Shown: piece by piece, positions 1-9,266 of the stretch
How positions within the stretch are numbered: position 1 is the stretch's first letter
How the letters are laid out: every line of letters starts with the position of its first letter
Assembly: GCA_965371225.1 (NCBI GenBank)
Contig: CBDUXP010000001.1
Span: forward strand, 1-64,000
Reading direction: 5' to 3'
From: CBDUXP01 sp965371225 [NCBI: uncultured bacterium]
GTDB lineage: Bacteria; Abyssobacteria; SURF-5; CBDUXP01
DNA length: 64,000 nt
Translations under genes and position numbers: made by a program
The notes under the pieces: model-generated
The model's input: the letters and a program-made list of their open reading frames with translations, nothing else
Told to the model about the DNA's origin: nothing
Database searches by the model: none

Positions 1-2
1 AC

Positions 3-2588
3 CTGGCGGAGACGGAAGCCATCTACCGGGACGAGCAGGGGCAGTGGGTCACGCGCACGGAGAATCCCGAGGAGTTGGGCATTCCGGAGGGCGTGCGCGA
101 GGTGGTCGGCCGCCGGCTGTCGCGCCTGTCCGATGCGTGCAACGCCGTGCTGGGCATCGGGGCGGTCATCGGCCGCGACTTCGACCTGGCGGTGGTGGAA
201 CGGGTGAGCGAGCTGGACGCCGACGCGGTCTGGCAGGCGCTGGAGGAAGCCGCGGGTGCGGGCCTGGTCACGGAGCAGGCCGGCAGCCGGCACCGCTTTT
301 CGCACGCGCTGATCCGCGAGACGCTGTACGACGAGTTGAGCACCCCCCGCCGCGTACAACTGCACTGGGCCGCGGGGGAAGCGCTCGAAACAGGGCACGC
401 GCACAGCATCGACGCGCACCTGCCGGAGTTGGCGCACCACTTCTTCCAGGGGGCTCAAGGCGGCAACCCCGCCAAGGCCGTGGACTATTGCACCCGCGCC
501 GCCGAGCGCGCCCACGCCCAGGTCGCGCACGCGGAGGCGGTGCTCCATTACGAACGGGCGGTGCAGGCGCTGGAATTCGCGGAGGACGCCGACCCGACCT
601 GGCGGTGCGAGCTGCTGCTGGCGCTCTCGGAGGCGCGCTTTGACGCGGGCGACCGCGACGGCGCGCGCGAGGCCGGCGGACAAGCTGCGGAGGTGGCGCG
701 GCAACTCGACCGGAGCGACCTGTTCGCTCGGGCGGCGCTCGCGCACGCCACAATAACTGAATCCATCGGGGTGGTGAACGAAGAGATCGCCGCGATGATA
801 GATGAGGCGCTGGACCGGCTGCCTCCGAATGACAACCCCTGGCGCGCGCGGGTGTCGGCGCGGCTGGCGCGGGAACTGGTATGGGGGGGCGATCGCGACC
901 GCCGGCTTCGGCTCCGCGAGGAAAGCGTGGCTATGGCTGGGCGCCTGAATGACAGGGAAACCCTGGCCTTCACTCTGGGTGAAAAAATGGTCTCGTTGGT
1001 GGATCCGGACGAAATGGCCGAACGTTTGGCCGTGGCGCGTGAGCTTGCGCGGCTCTGTCACGAATTGGGCCTGGCGAGCCGGGAGGCGCAGGCGAGGCAT
1101 TACGCATGGGTAAGCGCGCTGACACTGGGCGAGCTGGAACTGCTTGGCGAAGCGTTCGACGCGATGACGAAATTGGCGGAGAGGCAACGGGACGTGGTCG
1201 CGGGATTTAGCATTCGGTGGCTCGATGTAGCTCGTGCCCTCTGGGAAGGCCGCTTAGAGGAGGCCGACCGATTGGCACAAGAATTCCCGGAACTGGGTAG
1301 GGGATTGGCCCCGGAGCTTGGTCAGTTTTCTTTCGCTGTGTTCAGGACGGGGTTGCTGGACGCACGGGGACGGCACGCGGAGGCGGAGGAACTGGCACGG
1401 ACGTGCGCCGAACGGTATCCAGGCATCCCGGCGTGGCGCGCGGTGCTTGCAGCCACTTTGGCGGCAGGCGGGCACCCGCACGAGGCCCAGGCATTGTTTG
1501 ACGAGTTCGCCGCGGACGATTTCCGTGCCATTCCGAGGAATTTGGGCTGGGTCCCGTGCTTGTATTACTTGACGCGAACCTGCGCCGCTCTCCGCGACGC
1601 GCGCCGGGCGTCGGTCCTCTACACCATGCTGCAACCATACGCGGGACGGTACCTGGATATTGGGGCTAGCGGCTTCTGTCCCGATACCATTTCTCACGGT
1701 CTGGGCCTGCTGGCAGGGCTGATGGAGCGCTGGAACGACGCGGCACGGCACTTCGAGGATGCGATAGAAGAGCAGGAGCGGCTCGGGGCGCCGACGCTCT
1801 ATGCGCGCACGAAAGCCGACTACGCGCGCCTGCTGCTGGACCGCGGGCGGCCGCAGGACCGCGGACGCGCCATGGAGCTGGCGAGTGCGGCGGCGGACAC
1901 GGCACAGGAAATCGGCATGCAGGGTGTCCTCGAACAGGCGCTGGCGGTCAAGCTGGAACTGCAAGGGGTGTCCGGCGAATCGGACCGGCAGGCGTCCATC
2001 GACCTGGTGGCCGCCACGGTGCAGATGGAGCGGCCGGACCTGAAGCCGCACGCGGCGCCGGACGGGACGGTGACGATCCTCTTCAGCGACATCGAAGGCT
2101 ACACCGCCATGACGGAACGCCTGGGCGACTTCAAGATGCAGGACGTCCTGCACGAACACAACCGCATCGTGCGGGAGCAGCTCCACGCCCACGGAGGGTA
2201 CGAGGTGAAGAGCGAAGGCGACGGATTCATGCTCGCGTTCGGCAGCGCCCGCAAGGCCATCGACTGCGCGATAGGCATGCAACGCGCCTTCGCGACCCAC
2301 AACGCCCAGAACGGCGGGGACCAGCCCACTGACGGGCACGACCCGCTTCGCGTCCGTATGGGGCTGCACACCGGGGAGGTCATCAAAGAAGCCGACGACT
2401 TCTTCGGCAAGAACGTGATCCTCGCAGCGCGCATCGCCGGCCAGGCGCAGGGTGGCGAGATTCTCGTGTCGTCGCTGGTGAAGAATCTCACCGAGAGCGC
2501 CGGCGACCTGGCGTTCGCCGGGTCCCGCAAGGCCGCGCTGAAGGGCCTCAGCGGCGAGTTCAGCCTGCATCCCCTCCGCTGGGCGTAA
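3..2588 (+). CDS. Class III nucleotidyl cyclase with ATPase-associated and TPR-like regions (5' partial)
   Basis: The frame is open to the left edge, so the N-terminus is outside the window; about 861 residues remain. The visible start resembles the winged-helix segment that follows an AAA/NB-ARC-type ATPase core (PEGVREVVGRRLSRL, HRFSHALIRETLYDEL). A long helical TPR-type region follows (about residues 150-680), then a C-terminal class III cyclase domain (about 688-855). Both metal-binding Asp motifs are present (FSDIEGYTAM, SEGDGFMLAF), and GKNVILAARI carries the conserved Asn and Arg, so it should be active. Whether it makes cAMP or cGMP cannot be read from the sequence. The cyclase is C-terminal here, whereas in many ATPase/TPR cyclases it is N-terminal. 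A strong terminator follows at 2764-2792. Confidence 0.88.
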   Translation: MAETEAIYRDEQGQWVTRTENPEELGIPEGVREVVGRRLSRLSDACNAVLGIGAVIGRDFDLAVVERVSELDADAVWQALEEAAGAGLVTEQAGSRHRFSHALIRETLYDELSTPRRVQLHWAAGEALETGHAHSIDAHLPELAHHFFQGAQGGNPAKAVDYCTRAAERAHAQVAHAEAVLHYERAVQALEFAEDADPTWRCELLLALSEARFDAGDRDGAREAGGQAAEVARQLDRSDLFARAALAHATITESIGVVNEEIAAMIDEALDRLPPNDNPWRARVSARLARELVWGGDRDRRLRLREESVAMAGRLNDRETLAFTLGEKMVSLVDPDEMAERLAVARELARLCHELGLASREAQARHYAWVSALTLGELELLGEAFDAMTKLAERQRDVVAGFSIRWLDVARALWEGRLEEADRLAQEFPELGRGLAPELGQFSFAVFRTGLLDARGRHAEAEELARTCAERYPGIPAWRAVLAATLAAGGHPHEAQALFDEFAADDFRAIPRNLGWVPCLYYLTRTCAALRDARRASVLYTMLQPYAGRYLDIGASGFCPDTISHGLGLLAGLMERWNDAARHFEDAIEEQERLGAPTLYARTKADYARLLLDRGRPQDRGRAMELASAAADTAQEIGMQGVLEQALAVKLELQGVSGESDRQASIDLVAATVQMERPDLKPHAAPDGTVTILFSDIEGYTAMTERLGDFKMQDVLHEHNRIVREQLHAHGGYEVKSEGDGFMLAFGSARKAIDCAIGMQRAFATHNAQNGGDQPTDGHDPLRVRMGLHTGEVIKEADDFFGKNVILAARIAGQAQGGEILVSSLVKNLTESAGDLAFAGSRKAALKGLSGEFSLHPLRWA

Positions 2589-2763
2589 AACTGGCCAGCG
2601 CGGCACGGCTTCCGCCGTCGCCGCCCCTCTGCTAATACTGCCGCGGGCTGACGGCGGTTCGCCCGCGTCCGGGGGTACATTCGAGACTGTTCGCAAGCAC
2701 GGTTTCGTCCGTGCCCCGGCGCGATCGTCTCTCCACTGGCAGGCGGGTCACAAACGCCAATCG

Positions 2764-2792
2764 GTCGCCCGGGGCACGGCGACTTTTTTTTG
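2764..2792 (+). terminator. Rho-independent terminator
   Basis: Perfect 6-bp stem GTCGCC (2764-2769) / GGCGAC (2778-2783) with an 8-nt loop, followed directly by nine T residues (2784-2792). It lies about 175 bp after the cyclase stop and faces a convergent gene. It is the clearest intrinsic terminator in the window. Confidence 0.8.
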
Positions 2793-2834
2793 GTGTCGGC
2801 GGTCGGGGCTCGCCCGCACCCCGGCGGCGGCAGA

Positions 2835-4913
2835 CTAGGCGGGGACGGGCGCGGCCGGCGGCGCGGCGGCCAACCGGCGGGCCAGCACCAGCAATATGAA
2901 GACGAGGGTGTAGCACAGCGCGACCCCGATCCCGAGGGCGGTGTAGCCCACGGCCATGCTCGCGTATTCGGCCACGCCGCCCAGGGTGGCCCCTAACAGA
3001 TTCCAGCCGAACAGATGCTCGGGCACTTCCTGGTCGCGGAACGTGATGCTGAAAATGAGGTTCGCGAAGAAGATGGGGCTGAACGTGAGCAAGCTGGCGA
3101 GTACGAATCGCAGCACCGGTTGCTCGAAGTACAACAGGTTGGCGAGCGGATAGACCAGGCCGATCGCACAGGAGCCGATCAGCAACAGGAAGATGGGCAG
3201 CAACACGGCCCGGCCGCGGAGCAGCAACGCGGTCCAGTTGGCGGCGAGCACCAGCACCAGCACGGCGAGAAACACGAGCGAGCTGTTCACCCACGTGGTC
3301 CCGAATAGCAAACTGAACTGAATCACGCTTTTGGTCTCGAGCAGGAGGAACGCCACCCCCATGAGCACGAACGCCAACTTCAGGCTCAGCCCCGCCCCGC
3401 CCGCCAGCGCCGCCGGCATGCCGCGGCGGGCTCGGTGGAGGGTGGCGGCCAGCAGCGCCACCAAGACGGTAAGCACCGCCATCGCTCCCACGTACAGGCG
3501 TGGGATGCCGCGCTGCGAGAGATACAGGAAGGGCCAATCGTCCTTCGGCAGGTCGATGGAAGTGATCGCGTCCCCCGGCGGCGGCGGGAGGTAGGTTTCC
3601 CGCGTGGCCTTGAGCATGGTCAGGCCTTCCCCTTCGAAGATCATCCGCGGGGTGGCGCCGGTGGCCGCGAGGATCATCGCGGAAATCTTCTGCGGCAGCC
3701 ACGGCTGGCGATAGTAGTTGTAGTACAACAGGTCCCCGCCGTCATTGAGCAGGCTGAAGGCGCGTTCCGCCGCTTCGGTCGTGAACAGGTAGTTCTCCAG
3801 CCGCAGTTGCGCCATGGGGCTGACTTTGATGAGCGAGTCGGTCAGCGCGAACACGATCATGTCGTACTTCTCTGAAGATCGGGTGAGCACCACGCGCGCG
3901 TCGGTCACGGTCACGTGCACGCGGGGGTCGTCGTACGGCCGGAGCGGATGGTAGCGCCGGCCGAGTTCGTAAATCACCGGATCAATCTCCACCGCGTGGA
4001 CGTACTCGGCGCCGTTCAGCAACGCCGCGGCCACGTCGTTGCCCGAGCCCGCCCCGATAATCATGACCCGCTTGTATGGGGCCCGGCCCACGTTCGCCCG
4101 GTCGTCGAAGGGCTCCTGGTAGAACGTTTTCACGAGGGAAATCTGGGGGGACATGGTCTGGTGCGCGATCCCATTCACGAAGATGTGATGCGGATATTGC
4201 AGCGAATGGACGTACTCGATTTTCTGGTACGGGGACCAGTGCGACTCCACGTCGCCGCGGAAGTCGGGGTTCACCAGCAGCATGGTGTCGCGGTGCCGCG
4301 CGAGGAGGATGACGGGGAGCAGTAACACCGCCGCGACGGCGCGCTGCCGCCACGCCCCCGGCGGAAGCGCCAGGCCGTAGAGGGGAATGAGCGCGGCGAA
4401 CCACAGGAAGGCCGGTAGTTGCACCCAGCTGGCCGCCATGAACGCCAGAATCCCACAGCACGACCCGGCGATATCGAGCGTGTACGCGTGCAGCGGCGCG
4501 TATCGGCGGAACTGTTTGGCGGTGCGCTGCGATAGCAGGACAAAGATCAGGACCGTCAAGGCGAACCACACCGCGAACATGAGCGAGCTGTTGCCCCCCG
4601 CGGCGGGGCCGAGCGCGAAGAACAGCTCATCCCCCACCCGTCCGCTGTTGTCCCCGAAGCCGGGGACCACGGGATTCGCGAACGTCACGAAGGCTACCAG
4701 GACCAACAGCAGCACCAGCGCACCCTGAAATAACCGGTCGGAGGTGCGCTCCGACCAGTAGTGGTGAAACATGAAGCCGCTGCCCATCCCGACGAAGACC
4801 GCGATGAGCACGAGGTTCGGAAAGTAGCCGAGGTTCCAGATGTTGCCCGCGAGATAGCGGATCAGCACCAGCTCCTGAAACAGGGTGAGAAACCCAAGGA
4901 CGAACAACTGCAT
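2835..4913 (-). CDS. Multi-TM membrane protein with spermidine-synthase-like methyltransferase domain
   Basis: 692 residues in three parts: about six N-terminal membrane segments (1-225), a central soluble Rossmann domain (about 230-470), and a C-terminal block of hydrophobic segments (about 480-690). The Rossmann domain has a SAM/dcSAM-type motif, MIIGAGSGNDVAAALL, followed by the acidic motif HAVEIDPVIYELGRRY. This matches polytopic proteins with a spermidine-synthase-like core. The classical catalytic residues of SpeE are not obvious, so polyamine synthesis should not be assumed. The start fits the end of the hydrophobic N-terminus, and a TATACT -10 box lies 38 bp upstream on this strand (4952-4957). 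Confidence 0.78.
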   Translation of the reverse strand: MQLFVLGFLTLFQELVLIRYLAGNIWNLGYFPNLVLIAVFVGMGSGFMFHHYWSERTSDRLFQGALVLLLVLVAFVTFANPVVPGFGDNSGRVGDELFFALGPAAGGNSSLMFAVWFALTVLIFVLLSQRTAKQFRRYAPLHAYTLDIAGSCCGILAFMAASWVQLPAFLWFAALIPLYGLALPPGAWRQRAVAAVLLLPVILLARHRDTMLLVNPDFRGDVESHWSPYQKIEYVHSLQYPHHIFVNGIAHQTMSPQISLVKTFYQEPFDDRANVGRAPYKRVMIIGAGSGNDVAAALLNGAEYVHAVEIDPVIYELGRRYHPLRPYDDPRVHVTVTDARVVLTRSSEKYDMIVFALTDSLIKVSPMAQLRLENYLFTTEAAERAFSLLNDGGDLLYYNYYRQPWLPQKISAMILAATGATPRMIFEGEGLTMLKATRETYLPPPPGDAITSIDLPKDDWPFLYLSQRGIPRLYVGAMAVLTVLVALLAATLHRARRGMPAALAGGAGLSLKLAFVLMGVAFLLLETKSVIQFSLLFGTTWVNSSLVFLAVLVLVLAANWTALLLRGRAVLLPIFLLLIGSCAIGLVYPLANLLYFEQPVLRFVLASLLTFSPIFFANLIFSITFRDQEVPEHLFGWNLLGATLGGVAEYASMAVGYTALGIGVALCYTLVFILLVLARRLAAAPPAAPVPA

Positions 4914-4951
4914 AGAAAAAACGTGCGAGAGTGGCGCAGGACCTCCGCGGG

Positions 4952-4957
4952 AGTATA
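4952..4957 (-). promoter_or_regulatory. -10 promoter element (TATACT)
   Basis: On the minus strand the sequence reads GCTATACT in otherwise GC-rich DNA, 38 bp before the start at 4913. No clear -35 box is visible. The same TATACT hexamer recurs before several other genes in the window. Confidence 0.5.
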
Positions 4958-5104
4958 GCAGACCGGGTTCGGCGGGCCGGCCGCCCCAGCCCGCCCGCCC
5001 TTATGCGGGGAGGACGCGCTTCGGGCGTGGCAGGAGTTCACCGCCGCTTCCGGGTAGAATCTCTCCCATTCGGGGGGACGGACGCGAGGAAAGGCGAAGC
5101 ACGC

Positions 5105-6682
5105 ATGGGGCGGAACATTCTCTTCATCACGACGGATCAGCAACGGTACGACGCGCTGGGATGCAACGGGGGCACGATCGCGCGAACGCCGGTGGCGGAC
5201 GGGCTGGCGGCGGCGGGGATCACCTACCACCGGGCGCACAACCAGAACGTCGTGTGCATGCCCGCGCGGTCCACCATGATCACCGGCCAATACGTGCGCA
5301 CCCACGGGGTGTTCGCCAACGGCGTGCCGCTGCCCGTGGACGCACCCAGCGCGGCGGCGTACCTGAAGGAAGCAGCCGGGTACCACACGGCGCTGCTCGG
5401 CAAGGCGCACTTCCAGCCCGCGTTTGATGCGAAACGGCAGTGGGTCGAAAACTCCATGGCGGGCGAGGAGTCGACGGGGCCGTACCGGGGGTTCGACCAC
5501 ATCGAAATGGCGATGCACGTGCCCCTGGGCGGGTGGCACTACTCCCGCTGGCTGCGCCACCACTTCCCGGACGAGGTGGACGGGTTCGCGCCGTTGCTCA
5601 GCGCGCAAGGTGGCGGCGATACGGGCGCGCCGGAAGTCACCTACAACCCGATCCCGCGCGAGCATTACCACACGGACTGGGTGGCCGACCGCACCATCGC
5701 GTACCTGGACTCCCTGCCCAAGGACGCGGATTGGTTCGTGTGGATGAGCTTTCCGGACCCGCACCATCCCTGGGATCCGCCAGCGGAGGCCGCGCGACGC
5801 ATCAACTGGCGCGATCTGGAGCTGCCGCCAGGGCATCCGGGGTCGGAGCAGAAGATCGTCGACATTCTCACGCAGAAGCCCGCGCACTGGCTGGCGTGGT
5901 ACGAGGGCCGCTGGCCGAACATGGAGGGCGGACCGGCGGCGTTTGTGCCGAGCCGCTTGACGCACGACCAGATTCGCGAAGTGAATGCGTTGACGCACGT
6001 GGAGAACGAACTCATCGACGAGGCGTGTGGCCGCGTGCTGGCGCGCGTCGCGGAACGCGGGTGGGACGCGGAGACGGACGTGTTCTTCACCACGGACCAC
6101 GGCGAACTGCAGGGCGACTTCGGCCTCCTCTATAAGGGGCCGTATCACGTGGACGCGCTCATGCACATTCCGCTCATCTGGCGGCCAGCGCCCTCCGCCG
6201 ACGTGCCGGCCGCACGGGTCCACGAACCGGTCGGCCAGCTCGACCTGGCGCCGACGTTCTGTGCAATCGCGGGGGTACCCGTGCCCGCCTGGATGGAGGG
6301 GGTGCCGCTGCCCACCGCGCCGGGCTCGGGGCGCGAGCGGGTGCTCACGGAATGGGACAGCCAGTTCGACGCCTGCGGCATGCACCTGCGCACTATCTAT
6401 CGCGACGGGTACACGTGCACGGTGTACGAAGCGAGCACGCGGGACGTGGGCTGGCGGGCGGAACCCGTCTTGAACTTCGGCGGCTGGACCGGCGACCAAC
6501 CGGGCATCGTGTACGACGGCACCGAGGGGGAGCTGTACCACGTGGCGGAGGATCCGCACCAGTGGCGCAACCTGTGGGCGGACGCCGGCTATGCGTCCCT
6601 CAAGGCGGACTTGATCGCGGACCTCTACGACCACCTACCCGCATCGCGCACCCCGCCGCTCACCGTCGAGGCACCCGCCTAG
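5105..6682 (+). CDS. Type I sulfatase / alkaline-phosphatase-superfamily hydrolase
   Basis: 525 residues from ATG 5105, which is preceded by GAGGAAAGG; the frame is open further upstream but the conserved sequence starts here (MGRNILFITTDQQRYDALG). The formylglycine motif is CMPARST with Cys51 as the residue to be oxidised, matching C-x-P-x-R. Early Asp residues for the Ca site (TTDQQRYD) and FFTTDHGELQGD near residue 330 are typical of the family. No signal peptide is visible, so it is probably cytoplasmic, unlike polysaccharide sulfatases. The substrate is unknown. A TAGAAT -10 box lies about 45 bp upstream. Confidence 0.9.
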   Translation: MGRNILFITTDQQRYDALGCNGGTIARTPVADGLAAAGITYHRAHNQNVVCMPARSTMITGQYVRTHGVFANGVPLPVDAPSAAAYLKEAAGYHTALLGKAHFQPAFDAKRQWVENSMAGEESTGPYRGFDHIEMAMHVPLGGWHYSRWLRHHFPDEVDGFAPLLSAQGGGDTGAPEVTYNPIPREHYHTDWVADRTIAYLDSLPKDADWFVWMSFPDPHHPWDPPAEAARRINWRDLELPPGHPGSEQKIVDILTQKPAHWLAWYEGRWPNMEGGPAAFVPSRLTHDQIREVNALTHVENELIDEACGRVLARVAERGWDAETDVFFTTDHGELQGDFGLLYKGPYHVDALMHIPLIWRPAPSADVPAARVHEPVGQLDLAPTFCAIAGVPVPAWMEGVPLPTAPGSGRERVLTEWDSQFDACGMHLRTIYRDGYTCTVYEASTRDVGWRAEPVLNFGGWTGDQPGIVYDGTEGELYHVAEDPHQWRNLWADAGYASLKADLIADLYDHLPASRTPPLTVEAPA

Positions 6683-6723
6683 AGCCGGGTGGTACAATTA
6701 CCTTTCGGAGAGAGGCGGGCATC

Positions 6724-7809
6724 GTGGCGATCCATTTCGCGTGTGCGTGCGGTCAGGGGTTCTCCGTCCGCCAGCGCCGCGCAGGCAAGATCGGGACGTG
6801 TCCCAAGTGCGGGCAAGCGGTGCGCGTACCGAATCTGGTGGCGCCGGCCCAGTCTGCGCCGGGTACCGCAGTCGCGTCCCGCGCGATGGCGGCCGTCCGT
6901 GCGCTAGCGCACTACGGCTTCTGGCCGGTCGCGGTCGGGGCCAGCCTGTGGGGCAGCGGGTGGGCGCTGCGGAACGGGTACGGCTTTCAGGTCGCCGTGC
7001 TCGGCGTCTACGCGGTACTCAACGCCGCGTTGCTCGTGCTGGAGCGCCTCTTCCCCTACCGCCGCGCGTGGCACGGGTCGGACGGGCAGATACCCCACAA
7101 CGTAGCGCACACGGTGCTCGCAGCGTTCGTCGCACCGCACTTCGCAGGCGTCTTCCTCATCACCGCGGCGCTCCCGTATGCCCATCGGCTCGCCGAACGC
7201 TTCGGGGGCACCCTATGGCCGCAGGACTGGCCGATGGGCGCGCAACTGCTGCTGATGCTCGTGGGCTGGGACTTCGTCGCGTACTGGACGCACCGCTGGT
7301 CACACGAATGGCGGTGGCTGTGGCGGGTGCACGCGCTGCATCACAGCCCGGCGCAGTTGAACGTGATCAACGCCGGCCGCTTCCACGCGTTCGATGCGTT
7401 CAAGACGGAATTTATCGCGGTGCCCCTCTCGCTGCTGGCCGGCATGCCCGTCGCCGTCCTCATCTGGTACGTGATGTTCTTCCGCTTCATCGGCCTCCTG
7501 TCGCATGCGAATATCGACCTGCGATTCGGGCCCCTGAACTACATCTTCAACACGCCCGTCCTGCATCGGTGGCATCATTCCGTGCGGCCCGAAGAGGGGC
7601 TGAAGAATTACGGGCAGAACCTCATGCTCTGGGATCTGCTCTTCGGCACGTACTACAACCCGCCCGACCGGGCGCCGGGGACGCTCGGCATCCGCGATCC
7701 CATGCCGCGCGGCTTCGTCGGGCAGATGCTGTCCCCCTTCACGCTGGGGGGCCGCCGCGCCCGCGCAGCGCAGCAGCGCGCAGAAACCCCGGCCGCGGCC
7801 CGCGCTTAG
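6724..7809 (+). CDS. Fatty acid hydroxylase / sterol desaturase family protein with N-terminal zinc ribbon
   Basis: 361 residues from GTG 6724, chosen because GGAGAGAGG lies just upstream and the protein then begins with a compact zinc ribbon (CACGQGF...GTCPKCGQAVRVP). Three to four membrane segments follow, then the three His boxes of the di-iron hydroxylase family: THRWSHE, HALHHS and HRWHHS. These enzymes use O2 to hydroxylate or desaturate lipids in the membrane. The zinc ribbon is an unusual addition. A paralogue without it is at 11099. The stop codon interlocks with that of the convergent mddA gene. Confidence 0.88.
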   Translation: MAIHFACACGQGFSVRQRRAGKIGTCPKCGQAVRVPNLVAPAQSAPGTAVASRAMAAVRALAHYGFWPVAVGASLWGSGWALRNGYGFQVAVLGVYAVLNAALLVLERLFPYRRAWHGSDGQIPHNVAHTVLAAFVAPHFAGVFLITAALPYAHRLAERFGGTLWPQDWPMGAQLLLMLVGWDFVAYWTHRWSHEWRWLWRVHALHHSPAQLNVINAGRFHAFDAFKTEFIAVPLSLLAGMPVAVLIWYVMFFRFIGLLSHANIDLRFGPLNYIFNTPVLHRWHHSVRPEEGLKNYGQNLMLWDLLFGTYYNPPDRAPGTLGIRDPMPRGFVGQMLSPFTLGGRRARAAQQRAETPAAARA

Positions 7810-8561
7810 CTCCCGCCGCCCGCCGGCGCGTCCGCGGGCTTGGGCGGCAGGGGGATGATCATGGACACGCGCTTGCGATAGTCCAGGTAGTCGTCGCCGT
7901 GGATGGCGATGAGCGTGCGCTCTTCGATCTGAATCGCCACCAGTACGTAGGCCGTGGTCACGACGGCGAACAGCAGGTGTCCCTGCGTCATGTCCGGCGT
8001 GAACCAGAACGCAATGAGGAAGCCCAACATGAGCGGATGCCGCACCCAACTGTAGAGCACCGTCTCCTTGAACGGCACCTCGGTGTATTCCTGGCCCTGG
8101 AAGTACAGCCAGACCTGGCGCAAGCCGAACAGGTCGAAGTGGTTGATGAGGAACGTGGAGTAGAGGACGAGGCCCCATCCCAGCAAAGACACCGCGTACA
8201 GGAGCCCGCGGCCGCCGCCTTCGATGTGCCACACCACGTCGGGCAGCGGGCGCCACTGCCAGTTCATCAGGAGCAGCAAGACGCTGGAGAGCAAGACGAA
8301 CGTGGGCCGCTCCATAGGCTCGGGGATGATCTTCGTCCACCAGCGTTTGAACGCGAGCCGCGCCATGATGGTGTGCTGGATGGCGAAGAGGCTCAGCAGG
8401 ATAATGTTCACCACCGCTGCGGAGACCGCTGGGGTGACCGCACCGTCGTTGATGTCCTTCGGCACGACCATACCTAGAAGAAAGCCCATCTGGTACAAGA
8501 ACGCCCCGAGGAAAAGCACGTACGCCACCACGCCGTAGAGAAATATCGGTAGTCGGCCCAT
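7806..8561 (-). CDS. mddA: Methanethiol S-methyltransferase (MddA/NnrU family)
   Basis: 251 residues from ATG 8561 with GAGG upstream; the frame is open further upstream, but that part reads through a tandem repeat and is not conserved-looking. The protein is an integral membrane protein of about five to six segments. It contains family motifs FGLRQVWLYFQGQEY, SWVRHPLMLGFLIAFW and a C-terminal IEERTLIAIHGDDYLDYRKRV. MddA transfers a methyl group from SAM to methanethiol, giving dimethyl sulfide. The motifs match MddA rather than generic isoprenylcysteine methyltransferases, but the substrate is inferred from homology. Confidence 0.8.
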   Translation of the reverse strand: MGRLPIFLYGVVAYVLFLGAFLYQMGFLLGMVVPKDINDGAVTPAVSAAVVNIILLSLFAIQHTIMARLAFKRWWTKIIPEPMERPTFVLLSSVLLLLMNWQWRPLPDVVWHIEGGGRGLLYAVSLLGWGLVLYSTFLINHFDLFGLRQVWLYFQGQEYTEVPFKETVLYSWVRHPLMLGFLIAFWFTPDMTQGHLLFAVVTTAYVLVAIQIEERTLIAIHGDDYLDYRKRVSMIIPLPPKPADAPAGGGS

Positions 8562-8643
8562 TACAGCCTCGCTTTCCCTTTGCGCGCGGCCACCGACGGC
8601 GTGCGCAGGTGCATTGTGCAGGTTCCGGGCCCCGCTCCCCTCA

Positions 8644-8697
8644 CGTAAGCCCGGCCACACTTTACAACATCGTAGGCCCGGGCACACTTTACAACAT
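8644..8697. repeat. Two tandem 27-bp repeats
   Basis: Copies at 8644-8670 and 8671-8697 match at 25 of 27 positions and abut with no spacer. Each contains CACACTTTACAACAT next to a CCCGG-rich core. They lie in the 240-bp divergent region between mddA and the gene at 8802, so could bind a regulator of either gene. Confidence 0.85.
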
Positions 8698-8801
8698 CCC
8701 CGCTTCCCCGCCGTCCGCCGCGCCGGAGCAGGCGGGTCGTGCGGTAGAATATCGTTGGCCAAGCGCCGCGCGATTCGGCGCCACGCAAAGGGGCACACGC
8801 T

Positions 8802-9266
8802 ATGCAATCACGAGGTTACGCCGTCTTGTGCGGCGGCCTGGGCACGCTCATGGTCCTGCTGGGGATCCTCTTGTTTCTCACCTTCTTTGGGTACCACAGC
8901 CCCGACGGCAGCAGTCCGATCGGCACCGGCCCGACGGGGCATTACTTCGTCGCGTTCAGCGGGTGCGCCACGCTCGCGTGGGGCGGCTGCCTGATAGCAG
9001 GCGCGCGCAACACGGAACTCGGCCGCGCGCTGGCCGTGCCCACCGTGATCGGCCTCGTCATGTCGGCCGTCTATCGCATGGTCGTCTGGATCGTCGGCGA
9101 CTATTACATTCAACTCGGCAACCTGCCGCGCACCGAAGCCGCGATCTTTCTCGTGCTCGCGCTCGCGTTCGTGTGGCTCCGGCCCAGGAAGGCCGGCGTC
9201 GGCGAGACGAAAAAGGTCGCCATCCCCCGACCGAGCACCGACGCGGTACTTGAGGAGGCCAACTAA
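8802..9266 (+). CDS. Four-TM membrane protein, function unknown
   Basis: 154 residues with four predicted membrane helices (about 7-30, 49-66, 76-98, 108-125) and a short charged C-terminal tail. I do not recognise the family. A TAGAAT -10 box lies at 8748-8753. The stop codon TAA shares one base with the ATG of the selenoprotein gene, and the Shine-Dalgarno of that gene (GAGGAGG) lies inside this one. The two genes are therefore translationally coupled, and this protein may be a membrane partner or electron donor of the redox selenoprotein. Confidence 0.75.
   Translation: MQSRGYAVLCGGLGTLMVLLGILLFLTFFGYHSPDGSSPIGTGPTGHYFVAFSGCATLAWGGCLIAGARNTELGRALAVPTVIGLVMSAVYRMVVWIVGDYYIQLGNLPRTEAAIFLVLALAFVWLRPRKAGVGETKKVAIPRPSTDAVLEEAN

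Noticed and set aside
4862-6634. 590-codon antisense frame opposite the sulfatase
   Set aside because: Same shadow effect; the sense frame has all sulfatase motifs.
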